NCBI GenBank assembly: GCA_046735355.1
Contig: JBKPTC010000120.1
Span: forward strand, 1-51,261
Length of the DNA: 51,261 nucleotides
Origin: DATAEU01 sp046735355
GTDB lineage: Bacteria > Actinomycetota > UBA4738 > HRBIN12
Direction: 5' to 3'
The position numbers and the translations under genes are program-made. Positions within the stretch are counted from its first letter, which is position 1; each line of letters opens with the position of its first letter. The notes under the pieces were generated by a model. The model saw nothing but the letters and a program-made list of their open reading frames with translations. It searched no databases and was not told the origin of the DNA. Shown in pieces: positions 1 through 6,750 of the stretch.

Positions 1-1019
1 GCGTGGACCGGCGCCGGCACGAAGTCGTGGCCGAGCGTGTACATCGGCAGCAGCGGCGTCATCTGGGCCGTGTCGCCGAAGTCGTACGCGAACCTGCCCT
101 TCGTGAGCGTCGGGCACGCGGCGGGCTCCGTCGCCAGGAACCGCATGTCGGGCGTCTCCCCGCGCAACTTGCCCGCCATGAACGGGTACGCGAGCCCACC
201 GTAGTTCGAGCCGCCGCCGACGCATCCGACCACGACGTCCGGCCGCTCGCCGGCCAGCTCCATCTGATTCTTGGCCTCCAGCCCGATCACGGTCTGGTGC
301 AGCAGGACGTGGTTCAAGCACGAGCCGATCGAGTAGTTGGTGTCCTCGTTCGTCGCCGCGATCTCGATCGCCTCGCTGATGGCGATGCCGAGCGAGCCAG
401 TGGAGTCGGGGTTCGCCTCGAGGATGGCCTTCCCCGCCTGCGTGGTGCTCGACGGCGACGGGATGACCTCGGCGCCGAACGTCTCGATGAAGATGCGGCG
501 GTACGGCTTCTGCTCGAACGACGCCTTGACCATGTAGACCAGGCAGTCGAGGTCGAAGAAACTGCACGCCATCGAGAGCGACGAGCCCCACTGACCGGCG
601 CCGGTCTCGGTCGACAGACGCCGGATCCCGGCCTCCTTGTTGTAGTACGCCTGCGCGACGGCGGTGTTCGGCTTGTGGCTGCCCGCGGGCGAGACGCCCT
701 CGTACTTGACGTAGATGTGCGCGGGCGTGTCGAGCGCCTGCTCGAGCCGCGTCGCGCGGAACAGCGGCGTCGGCCTCCACAGGCGGTAGACGTCGATCAC
801 CTCGCCGGGGATGTCGATCCACTCCTCCGTCGACATCTCCTGCTCGATCAGCGTCTGCGGGAACAGCGGCGCGAGCGCCTCCGGCGGCACCGGCTCCTTG
901 GTCCCCGGATGCAGCGGCGGAAGCAGCCCGATGCCCGCCTGCGCCATGACCGGCAGCAGGTTCTGCCACGCGCTCGGCACGTCCTCTTGCGAGAGATCGA
1001 ACCTCGTGCGATCGGTCAT
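1..1019 (-). CDS. trpB2: TrpB2-type tryptophan synthase beta chain (3' end beyond window)
   Basis: PLP enzyme that joins indole and serine to make tryptophan, or a TrpB-like paralogue. The first 339 residues are present and the C-terminus lies off the window edge. The PLP lysine is K116 in a GSHKPNTA motif, and a glycine-rich phosphate loop follows (VGCVGGGSNYGG). The long N-terminal extension with LPPLHPGT and RPTPLFRA motifs is typical of the TrpB2 branch rather than of the TrpA-partnered TrpB1. Start: ATG at 1019 with a perfect AGGAGG about 5 nt upstream. It is the last visible gene of the minus-strand run after zwf, with a 72-nt gap, so it may be co-transcribed. No trpA is visible here. 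The subclass call rests on recalled motifs, not an alignment. Confidence 0.9.
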   Translation of the reverse strand, partial: MTDRTRFDLSQEDVPSAWQNLLPVMAQAGIGLLPPLHPGTKEPVPPEALAPLFPQTLIEQEMSTEEWIDIPGEVIDVYRLWRPTPLFRATRLEQALDTPAHIYVKYEGVSPAGSHKPNTAVAQAYYNKEAGIRRLSTETGAGQWGSSLSMACSFFDLDCLVYMVKASFEQKPYRRIFIETFGAEVIPSPSSTTQAGKAILEANPDSTGSLGIAISEAIEIAATNEDTNYSIGSCLNHVLLHQTVIGLEAKNQMELAGERPDVVVGCVGGGSNYGGLAYPFMAGKLRGETPDMRFLATEPAACPTLTKGRFAYDFGDTAQMTPLLPMYTLGHDFVPAPVH

Positions 1020-1091
1020 CGCGTCCTCCTGGCGTCGGAAGGTGGGGCGCGAGCGTACACGTGCCCGCGGGCGCGACGCCAGGCACGCCGG

Positions 1092-2522
1092 TCAGTTGGT
1101 CACGTGCTTGCTGTGCGTGTGCCAGCGGTGCGGCTCGATCAGGACGTTCGCGTCGTCCGGGCCCCACGAGCCCGCGGGATAACGGACGACCGGCGCCGGG
1201 AACTCGAGCGCCGGCATCAGGACCTCCCACGCGCGCTCGACCGTGTCCTGCCGCAGGAACAAGGTGTGGTCGCCCTCCATCGCCTCGAGCATCAACAGCT
1301 CGTAGGCGTCGAGAAGATCGGAACTGAACTCGCTCTCGTAGTCGAAGTCCATCGTCGCGCGGCCGAGGCGGACGTCGGGGCCCGGCTCCTTCACGTTCAC
1401 CGCGAGCGTGATGCCCTCGTCCGGCTGGATCCGGACCGTCAAATGGTCGCGCCTCGGCCGCCCCGCGCCGGTTCCGCGGAAGACGTTGAACGGCACGTCC
1501 TTGAACACGAGCGTGACCTCGCTCGTCTTCTTCGCGAGGCGCTTGCCCGTCCGAAGGAAGAACGGGACGCCGGCCCACCGCCAGTTCTCGATCTCGAGCT
1601 CCATGGCGACGTATGACTCGGTCGTCGAGTAGCGCTCGACGCCCGCCTCCTGGAGGTATCCGTCGTACTGACCGCGGACCACCTTCTCGGGATCGACTGG
1701 GTGCATCGCCTGCAGCACCTTCACCTTCTCGTCTCGGAGGCGGTCCTCCTGGAACGAGACGGGCGGCTCCATCGCGACGAACGTCAGCACCTGGAGCAGG
1801 TGCGTCTGGACCATGTCGCGGATCGCGCCCGTGTGCTCGTAGAAGTTGCCTCGGCCCTCGATGCCGATCTGCTCCGCGACGGTGATCTGCACGTGGTCGA
1901 TGTACCGGCGGTTCCAGACGGGCTCGAACAGCCCGTTGGTGAACCGGAACGCGAGGATGTTCTGGACGGTCTCCTTGCCCATGTAGTGGTCGATCCGGAA
2001 GATCTGATCCTCGTCGAAGACCGCGTGGATGCAGTTGTTGAGGTATCGCGCCGACTCGAGATCGTGCCCGAACGGCTTCTCGAACACGATCTTCGCGTCC
2101 TTGTGGAGCCCGACCTCGCCGATCCGCTGGACGATCTCCTCGTACACCTCCGGCGGCGTCGCGCAGTAGAAGAAGCGCTGGTCCTGCGTCCCGAAGTCGG
2201 CGTCGATCTTCTCCAGGTAGTCGACGAGCGGCTCGAAGGACCCCTTCTCCGCGAACTCTCCCTGGAAGTACCGGAGGTGCCCGGCGAACGCGTCCCACGT
2301 CTCGCCGCTCGCCTCGGCGCGGCCGAACTCGCGGATCGAGCGCTGGGCGTGCTCGCGGAACGCGTCGTCGGTCCACTCGGTGCGCGCGAACCCGATGATC
2401 GCGAACCGCTTCGGCAGGAGGCCCTCGACGAACAGGTGGAAGAAGGCCGGGAGGAGCTTGCGCCGCGTCAGATCGCCCGATGCGCCGAAGATCACGATCG
2501 CCTGCGGCGGCGCCTCCGCCAT
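1092..2522 (-). CDS. zwf: Glucose-6-phosphate 1-dehydrogenase
   Basis: Cytosolic first enzyme of the oxidative pentose phosphate pathway, oxidising glucose 6-phosphate to 6-phosphogluconolactone with NADP+ or NAD+. The 476-residue protein is of family length. It has the N-terminal nucleotide-binding motif GASGDL (residues 13-18) followed by TRRKLLP, the substrate and catalytic motif RIDHYMGKE, and a conserved C-terminal domain (FLRTGKRL). The ATG at 2522 shares one base with the gnd stop codon (TGATG), so translation is probably coupled to gnd. An open frame continues upstream but only antisense to gnd, so the longer start is rejected. The next enzyme of the pathway, gnd, lies directly upstream, so the two form an oxidative pentose phosphate unit that supplies NADPH. 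Confidence 0.96.
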   Translation of the reverse strand: MAEAPPQAIVIFGASGDLTRRKLLPAFFHLFVEGLLPKRFAIIGFARTEWTDDAFREHAQRSIREFGRAEASGETWDAFAGHLRYFQGEFAEKGSFEPLVDYLEKIDADFGTQDQRFFYCATPPEVYEEIVQRIGEVGLHKDAKIVFEKPFGHDLESARYLNNCIHAVFDEDQIFRIDHYMGKETVQNILAFRFTNGLFEPVWNRRYIDHVQITVAEQIGIEGRGNFYEHTGAIRDMVQTHLLQVLTFVAMEPPVSFQEDRLRDEKVKVLQAMHPVDPEKVVRGQYDGYLQEAGVERYSTTESYVAMELEIENWRWAGVPFFLRTGKRLAKKTSEVTLVFKDVPFNVFRGTGAGRPRRDHLTVRIQPDEGITLAVNVKEPGPDVRLGRATMDFDYESEFSSDLLDAYELLMLEAMEGDHTLFLRQDTVERAWEVLMPALEFPAPVVRYPAGSWGPDDANVLIEPHRWHTHSKHVTN

Positions 2523-3451
2523 CACGGCCTCCCCTCGACGGCGGCGGCGCCTCCGGTCTCGGTCTTCACGGCGTGGCCTCCGAACTCCTGGCGCAGCGCG
2601 GCGATGACCTTCGCCGAGAACGACTCGTCCTGCCTCGACGCGAAGCGGTTGAACAGCGCGAGCGCGGTGATGGGCGCGGGCACGTCCTCTGCGATCGCCG
2701 CCTCCACGGTCCAGCGTCCCTCGCCGGAGTCGGCGACCCAGCCCTCGATCGAACCGAGACCCGGGTCCTTCTCGAGCGCATCGTGCAGCAGCTCGAGCAG
2801 CCACGACCGGACGACGCTGCCGTACCGCCAGATCGCGGCGACGCGTTCGAGGTCGAGCTCGAACGGCGAGCGCTCGAGGACCTCGAACCCCTCGCCGTAC
2901 GCGGCCAGCAGCCCGTACTCGATCCCGTTGTGGACCATCTTGGTGAAGTGTCCGGCGCCGCTGCGACCGACGTGCGCGTAGCCTCCCTCGGGCGCGAGGG
3001 CGAGGAAGGCCGGCTCGACCGTCGTGACCGCCTCCGCGTCACCGCCCACCATCAGGCAGTAGCCGTTCGCCAAGCCCCAGATCCCGCCGCTGGTGCCGCA
3101 GTCGAGGAACCGGATCCCTCCCCGCGCGAGCTGCTCGCCGCGGCGGATCGAGTCCTTGTAGAAGGAGTTGCCGCCGTCGACGACCACGTCGCCGTCGGAC
3201 AGCAGCCCGCCGAGCTCCTGGACGGTCGACTCCGTGACGTCGCCGGCCGGAACCATGAGCCACACGACGCGCGGCGGCTCGAGAGCCGCAACCAGCTCGC
3301 CGAGCGACTCGGTCGTCGTGGCGCCCTCGCGCGCGACGGTCTCGCGGTCGGCGGCGTCCGGCGCGAACCCGACGACCTCGTGCCCGGCACGCATCAGGCG
3401 GATCGACATGTTGCCGCCCATGCGCCCGAGCCCGACCATCCCGAGCCTCAT
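2522..3451 (-). CDS. gnd: 6-phosphogluconate dehydrogenase, decarboxylating (short form)
   Basis: Oxidatively decarboxylates 6-phosphogluconate to ribulose 5-phosphate. At 309 residues it matches the short GndA/YqeC-like class rather than the 470-residue enzyme. Visible motifs are the Rossmann start MRLGMVGLGRMGGNM, the substrate-binding GGNSFYKDS, the signature FLDCGTSGGIWG, and the catalytic lysine region GAGHFTKMVHNGIEYG. Start: ATG at 3451 overlaps the stop of the Rieske-like gene (ATGA, 4 nt); the in-frame ATG 36 nt earlier lies inside that gene and would add a non-family N-terminus. Its own stop overlaps the zwf start by one base. This is the third gene of a four-gene coupled run. Confidence 0.95.
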   Translation of the reverse strand: MRLGMVGLGRMGGNMSIRLMRAGHEVVGFAPDAADRETVAREGATTTESLGELVAALEPPRVVWLMVPAGDVTESTVQELGGLLSDGDVVVDGGNSFYKDSIRRGEQLARGGIRFLDCGTSGGIWGLANGYCLMVGGDAEAVTTVEPAFLALAPEGGYAHVGRSGAGHFTKMVHNGIEYGLLAAYGEGFEVLERSPFELDLERVAAIWRYGSVVRSWLLELLHDALEKDPGLGSIEGWVADSGEGRWTVEAAIAEDVPAPITALALFNRFASRQDESFSAKVIAALRQEFGGHAVKTETGGAAAVEGRP

Positions 3452-3789
3452 CCACGCCCTCCGATCTCGGAGCCGATCTCGACCCATCCGTCCTCTACCC
3501 GAACCCGCAGCACCGGCACCCGGTCGACGGCCGGGCCGTCGACCGGCTCACCCGTCCGGACGTCGAACGCGCTCGCGTCGCAGGGACACACGACCGCCTC
3601 GTTCACCTCGTCGAGCGCGCCCTCGGAGAGCGAGCAGCCGTCGGACGGGCACTCGTCGCCGAGCGCGAAGACCTCTTGCTCGACGCGGCCGACGGCCACA
3701 CGCCCGGACGCAAGCTCGTAGCCGCGCAGCTCGCCCTCGGGGATCTCGACGGCGGAGGCGACCCGGATGAACGCGGACGGATCGATCAC
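3448..3789 (-). CDS. Rieske-like small protein lacking both histidine cluster ligands
   Basis: A 113-residue protein with the layout of a small Rieske ferredoxin. The two loops read CPSDGCSLSEG and CPCDASAFDVRTGEPVDGPA. In a normal Rieske protein these are CxHxGC and CPxHGxxFD, with the two His and two Cys holding a [2Fe-2S] cluster. Here Ser and Asp replace the two His, while both cluster cysteines and both accessory disulfide cysteines remain. Electron transfer through a canonical Rieske cluster is therefore doubtful; an all-Cys site, a disulfide protein or a NirD-like non-cluster role are options (inference). Start: GTG at 3789 overlaps the previous stop as GTGA, and its stop overlaps the gnd start. 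The coupling suggests a role tied to gnd and zwf. Confidence 0.85.
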   Translation of the reverse strand: MIDPSAFIRVASAVEIPEGELRGYELASGRVAVGRVEQEVFALGDECPSDGCSLSEGALDEVNEAVVCPCDASAFDVRTGEPVDGPAVDRVPVLRVRVEDGWVEIGSEIGGRG

Positions 3790-4451
3790 GTGTCGGACAC
3801 CTCGGAGATGCGCTCGAGGGTGACCCAGGCACGTTGGAGAACGGTCAGGGCGCCGAGCGCGGCGAGCAACGCGAGCGCCGGAAGCAGCGCGCCGGGGATG
3901 AGCAATCCAAGGATGAGGACGACGTAGCGCTCGAGCCGCTGGAAGAAGCCCTCCGTCATCACGACGCCGGCCGCCTCGGCCTCCGCGCGGATGTGACTCA
4001 CGCCGAGCGCGACGACGAGTGTCACGAGGGCGAGCGCCGCCGTCACTGCGTGGCCCTGACCCGCCTCGTCCAAGAACAGACACGAGAACAGGATCATGTC
4101 GGAGACGCGGTCCAGCACGGAGTCGAGGAACGCGCCGGACCGCCGCTCCTCGCCTCGCAGGCGCGCCACGCCGCCGTCGAAGATGTCGAACGCGCCGGCC
4201 AGGACGAGGAGCAGCCCCGGAACGAACCGCCGGCCGGTGAGCAACAGCGCGCCGACCACGGCGTTCGTGAGCAACGAGGCGAGCGTGAGCTGCCACGGCC
4301 GAACGCCGAGGCGATACAGGCCCGCGAGCCCGGCCCGGTACGGCCACGTGAACAGGAACCGCATCGCCGGCCCCGCGAGACCCTTCGTCTGCCGCGGCGC
4401 CGGCATGTCGCGGACCCGGGCCGCATGGCGGTCCTCGGCCGCAGGGCTCAT
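3786..4451 (-). CDS. CDP-alcohol phosphatidyltransferase family membrane protein
   Basis: Integral membrane enzyme that transfers a phosphatidyl group from CDP-diacylglycerol to an alcohol such as glycerol phosphate or inositol phosphate. The 221-residue protein carries the whole family motif DxxDGxxARx8GxxxDxxxD, with D89, D92, G93, A96, R97, G106, D110 and D114, followed by several hydrophobic segments. The acceptor alcohol cannot be read from the sequence; PgsA-like or phosphatidylinositol phosphate synthase-like roles are both possible. Start: ATG at 4451 has a TAGCCT box 7 nt upstream, which suggests a leaderless transcript. It is the first gene of the operon that continues with the Rieske-like gene, gnd and zwf, each overlapping the previous one by 1-4 nt. 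Confidence 0.88.
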   Translation of the reverse strand: MSPAAEDRHAARVRDMPAPRQTKGLAGPAMRFLFTWPYRAGLAGLYRLGVRPWQLTLASLLTNAVVGALLLTGRRFVPGLLLVLAGAFDIFDGGVARLRGEERRSGAFLDSVLDRVSDMILFSCLFLDEAGQGHAVTAALALVTLVVALGVSHIRAEAEAAGVVMTEGFFQRLERYVVLILGLLIPGALLPALALLAALGALTVLQRAWVTLERISEVSDT

Positions 4452-4458
4452 GGACCGA

Positions 4459-4464
4459 AGGCTA
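4459..4464 (-). promoter_or_regulatory. -10 box TAGCCT of the pentose phosphate operon
   Basis: On the minus strand TAGCCT lies 7 nt before the ATG at 4451. This spacing puts the transcript start at or next to the start codon, as in leaderless actinobacterial mRNAs. No convincing -35 box is visible. Confidence 0.5.
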
Positions 4465-4499
4465 ACGTCGCCGTTCGCGCCGCCGCCACCCGGCAGCCG

Positions 4500-5033
4500 C
4501 TACCCGCGAGGCTCGAGCCCGACGACGAGGTACCGAAACGTTCCGCCGGGCGCCTGGACCTCGAGCTGGTCGTCGAGCCGCTTCCCCGAGAGCGCCTGAC
4601 CGAGCGGCGACGTCGTGGTGATCGTTCGGACGCCGGGCGCTCGCTCCTCGGCCGAGTCGGCGAGCAGATAGGTCTCGTCCTCGGGGTCGTCCTCCTCGAG
4701 CGGCCGGAGCGTGACGAGCATCCCCGGGGTCGCCTCGTCGGCCGCGACGGGCGCCTCGACGATCTCGGGATCGCGGAGCATCCGCTCGAGGTTGCGGATG
4801 CGCGACTCCATGAGCGCCTGGTCGTTCTTCGCGGCGTCGTAGTCGGCGTTCTCTCGGAGGTCCCCGTGCTCGCGCGCGACCTTCAGCCGCTCCGCGATGT
4901 ACGTCCGACCGTTCGTGCGCAGGTCGTCGAGCTCGCCCTTCAGACGGTTGTACGCGTCGAGCGTCAGCGTCGCGCTCGGCTCCTGACCGGCCTTGCGCGC
5001 TGGACGGTTGGCGAGCTCGGGAGGCAGCTCCAT
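4500..5033 (-). CDS. greA: GreA/GreB-family transcription elongation factor
   Basis: Binds the RNA polymerase secondary channel and stimulates cleavage of backtracked transcripts. The 177-residue protein has the N-terminal coiled-coil with the acidic tip motif EHGDLRENADYDAAKNDQ, whose Asp and Glu residues match the catalytic tip of GreA. A C-terminal FKBP-like domain follows with TTTSPLGQALSGKRLDDQLEVQAPGG, the family's conserved end. A stretch of about 25 residues (PLEEDDPEDETYLLADSAEERAPG when split around the strand) is more acidic than usual. Start: ATG at 5033, with a TAGGCT box at 5044-5049, 10 nt upstream; the frame is open further upstream but only antisense to the next gene. It sits upstream of, and points toward, the CDP-alcohol phosphatidyltransferase gene, with 48 nt between. 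Confidence 0.92.
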   Translation of the reverse strand: MELPPELANRPARKAGQEPSATLTLDAYNRLKGELDDLRTNGRTYIAERLKVAREHGDLRENADYDAAKNDQALMESRIRNLERMLRDPEIVEAPVAADEATPGMLVTLRPLEEDDPEDETYLLADSAEERAPGVRTITTTSPLGQALSGKRLDDQLEVQAPGGTFRYLVVGLEPRG

Positions 5034-5090
5034 GGGATGTCGCAGCCTATCAACGCGCCCCGCCGGGGCGGCCGAGCCGGGCGCCGAGGC

Positions 5091-5096
5091 TACACT
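5091..5096 (+). promoter_or_regulatory. -10 box TACACT of the amidotransferase pair
   Basis: TACACT is followed by 7 nt and then the ATG at 5104. There is no Shine-Dalgarno sequence, so this looks like a leaderless start. It is divergent from the greA promoter box at 5044-5049. Confidence 0.5.
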
Positions 5097-5103
5097 CGGC
5101 GGC

Positions 5104-5832
5104 ATGAAGCCGATCGTGCTCGCGCGGTGCGACGACCTCGAGACGTTCGGCGTCGCGCTCGACGCGATCCGCGACGCCGGCGGCGAGGTCCTCGTGTGGG
5201 ACGCGATCGGGTCCGAGCCCGCACCCGCGGTCGACGACGTCGGCGGCGTCGTCGTGTTCGGCAGCACGTACAACGTCGAGCACGCCGATGAGCAGCCGTT
5301 CATCAAGGAGCTCCGCGAGCTGACGCGCGAGGCCCTCGATCGCGGCCTGCCGTTCCTCGGATCGTGCTTCGGATCGCAGATCCTGGCGTGGACGCTCGAC
5401 GCCGAGGTCATGAAGGCGTCGGCGCGCGAGGTCGGGTTCGAGCCCATCCGGGTCGAACCCGCCGCGGCGACCGACCGGCTCGTCTCGCACTACGAGGACG
5501 GCGACGCGGTGTTCGAGTGGCACATGGACACGTTCGAGCTTCCGACGGGCGCGACGTTGCTGGCCACCGGCGAGCGCGTGCGCCACCAGGCGTTCCGGTT
5601 CGGCGACCGGGCGTGGGGGCTGCAGTTCCACTTCGAGGTCGACGCGGCGGAGATCGAGGCCTGGCTGAAGGAGTACGAACGCATCGGCGACATCGAGCGC
5701 GACTGGGGCAAGACCAACGACGACGTGCGGGCCGAGGCCCTCGAGCACATCGAGATGCACGAGCGAAAGGGTCGCGAGGTGTTCCGCCGATTCACCGATC
5801 TCGCGCGCGAGGTCGAAGCCCAACGGCGATGA
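5104..5832 (+). CDS. Class I glutamine amidotransferase-like protein
   Basis: A 242-residue triad-type amidotransferase domain that releases ammonia from glutamine or hydrolyses a gamma-glutamyl compound. The nucleophile is C88 in GSCFGSQ, and the His/Glu pair is H176 and E178 in LQFHFEV. There is no synthetase domain, so this is a stand-alone GMP synthase-like GATase. The C-terminus (residues 185-242) is charged and helical. Start: ATG at 5104, 7 nt after a TACACT box; an earlier in-frame ATG at 4993 would extend into the greA region and is rejected. Its stop overlaps the next amidotransferase start (ATGA). The substrate cannot be told. Confidence 0.88.
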   Translation: MKPIVLARCDDLETFGVALDAIRDAGGEVLVWDAIGSEPAPAVDDVGGVVVFGSTYNVEHADEQPFIKELRELTREALDRGLPFLGSCFGSQILAWTLDAEVMKASAREVGFEPIRVEPAAATDRLVSHYEDGDAVFEWHMDTFELPTGATLLATGERVRHQAFRFGDRAWGLQFHFEVDAAEIEAWLKEYERIGDIERDWGKTNDDVRAEALEHIEMHERKGREVFRRFTDLAREVEAQRR

Positions 5833-6593
5833 CCGAGCCCTGGGTCGGCGTCGTCGCGTATCACCTGCCGCCCGGACGAGTCTCGAAGTGGCTCGTCGGC
5901 GGCTACGGCGTCCCGGAGAACTACGTCGATGCCATCCGTCGCGCCGGCGGCCACCCGGTCTTGATCCTCCCGGGCGAGGACGCGTCACCGCACGAGGTGC
6001 TCGAGCGTCTCGACGGGCTGGTGCTCGTCGGCGGCGGCGACGTCGAGCCGGCCAGGTACGGCGGGGCGGCGGACGTCAACGTGTACGGCGTCGAGCCCGA
6101 CCGGGACGCACTCGAGATCGAGCTGCTCCGTGCCGCGGACGATCGCGCGACGCCGACCCTGGCGATCTGCCGCGGCATGCAGGTTCTGAACGTCGCGTTC
6201 GGCGGAACGCTGGTCGGGCACCTTCCGGACCGGCCGGGAACGCTCGAGCACGGAACACCGAGCGGGAAGGACCACCGCCGGCATCCGGTCGAGGTCGCGC
6301 CCGAATCGCTCCTCGGCTCGGCCACCGGGGCCGAGACGCTCGACTGCTCGACCCACCACCACCAGGGCGTGGAGCGGCTCGGAAACGGCCTGATCGCGAC
6401 CGCGTGGGCGGACGACGGCCTCGTCGAGGCCATCGAGCGGCCCGGCGGCTGGATGCTCGGCGTCCAGTGGCATCCCGAGGACACGGCCCCCGCCGATGCG
6501 GCGCAGCAGGCGCTGTTCGACGCGCTGATCGACCGCGTCCGGACGACCGCCGGCGCCCGCGGCGCCACCACCGGCACCGGTTTGCGGACGTGA
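5829..6593 (+). CDS. PuuD-like gamma-glutamyl hydrolase (peptidase C26)
   Basis: A 254-residue class I glutamine amidotransferase-fold hydrolase of the gamma-glutamyl-GABA hydrolase type. Motifs: VLVGGGDVEPARYG, which binds the substrate alpha-amino group region in this family, nucleophile C114 in AICRGMQVLNVAFGG, DCSTHHHQGVERLG, and the His/Glu pair H215 and E217 in VQWHPED. The family cleaves gamma-glutamyl amides such as gamma-glutamyl-GABA or folate polyglutamates; which one cannot be told. The ATG at 5829 overlaps the stop of the preceding amidotransferase by 4 nt, so the two are translationally coupled. A peptide-type ABC importer follows 157 nt downstream, which could supply gamma-glutamyl compounds (inference). 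Confidence 0.9.
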   Translation: MTEPWVGVVAYHLPPGRVSKWLVGGYGVPENYVDAIRRAGGHPVLILPGEDASPHEVLERLDGLVLVGGGDVEPARYGGAADVNVYGVEPDRDALEIELLRAADDRATPTLAICRGMQVLNVAFGGTLVGHLPDRPGTLEHGTPSGKDHRRHPVEVAPESLLGSATGAETLDCSTHHHQGVERLGNGLIATAWADDGLVEAIERPGGWMLGVQWHPEDTAPADAAQQALFDALIDRVRTTAGARGATTGTGLRT

Positions 6594-6750
6594 CCGGCGG
6601 TCAGCGCGGCCGTCCCCCGTCCTGGCTACCGCTGTCCGGTTGCATCGTGCTATAAGCCGTTGGTCATCGGCGGCCGGGGCGCCAGTCCAGTTCGCCGCGA
6701 CAACCGTATCCATGCGTGACGGCGATTTCGTCGCGAACGAGGAGGGGGCG

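Noticed and set aside
3..2981. Long plus-strand frames opposite trpB2, zwf and gnd
   Set aside because: Arg/Val/Leu-rich translations are antisense shadows without motifs; the minus strand holds clear enzymes.
6640..6656. TTGCAT ... TATAAG as promoter of the ABC importer
   Set aside because: Spacer of 5 nt is too short for a -35/-10 pair; TATAAG alone was too weak to list.
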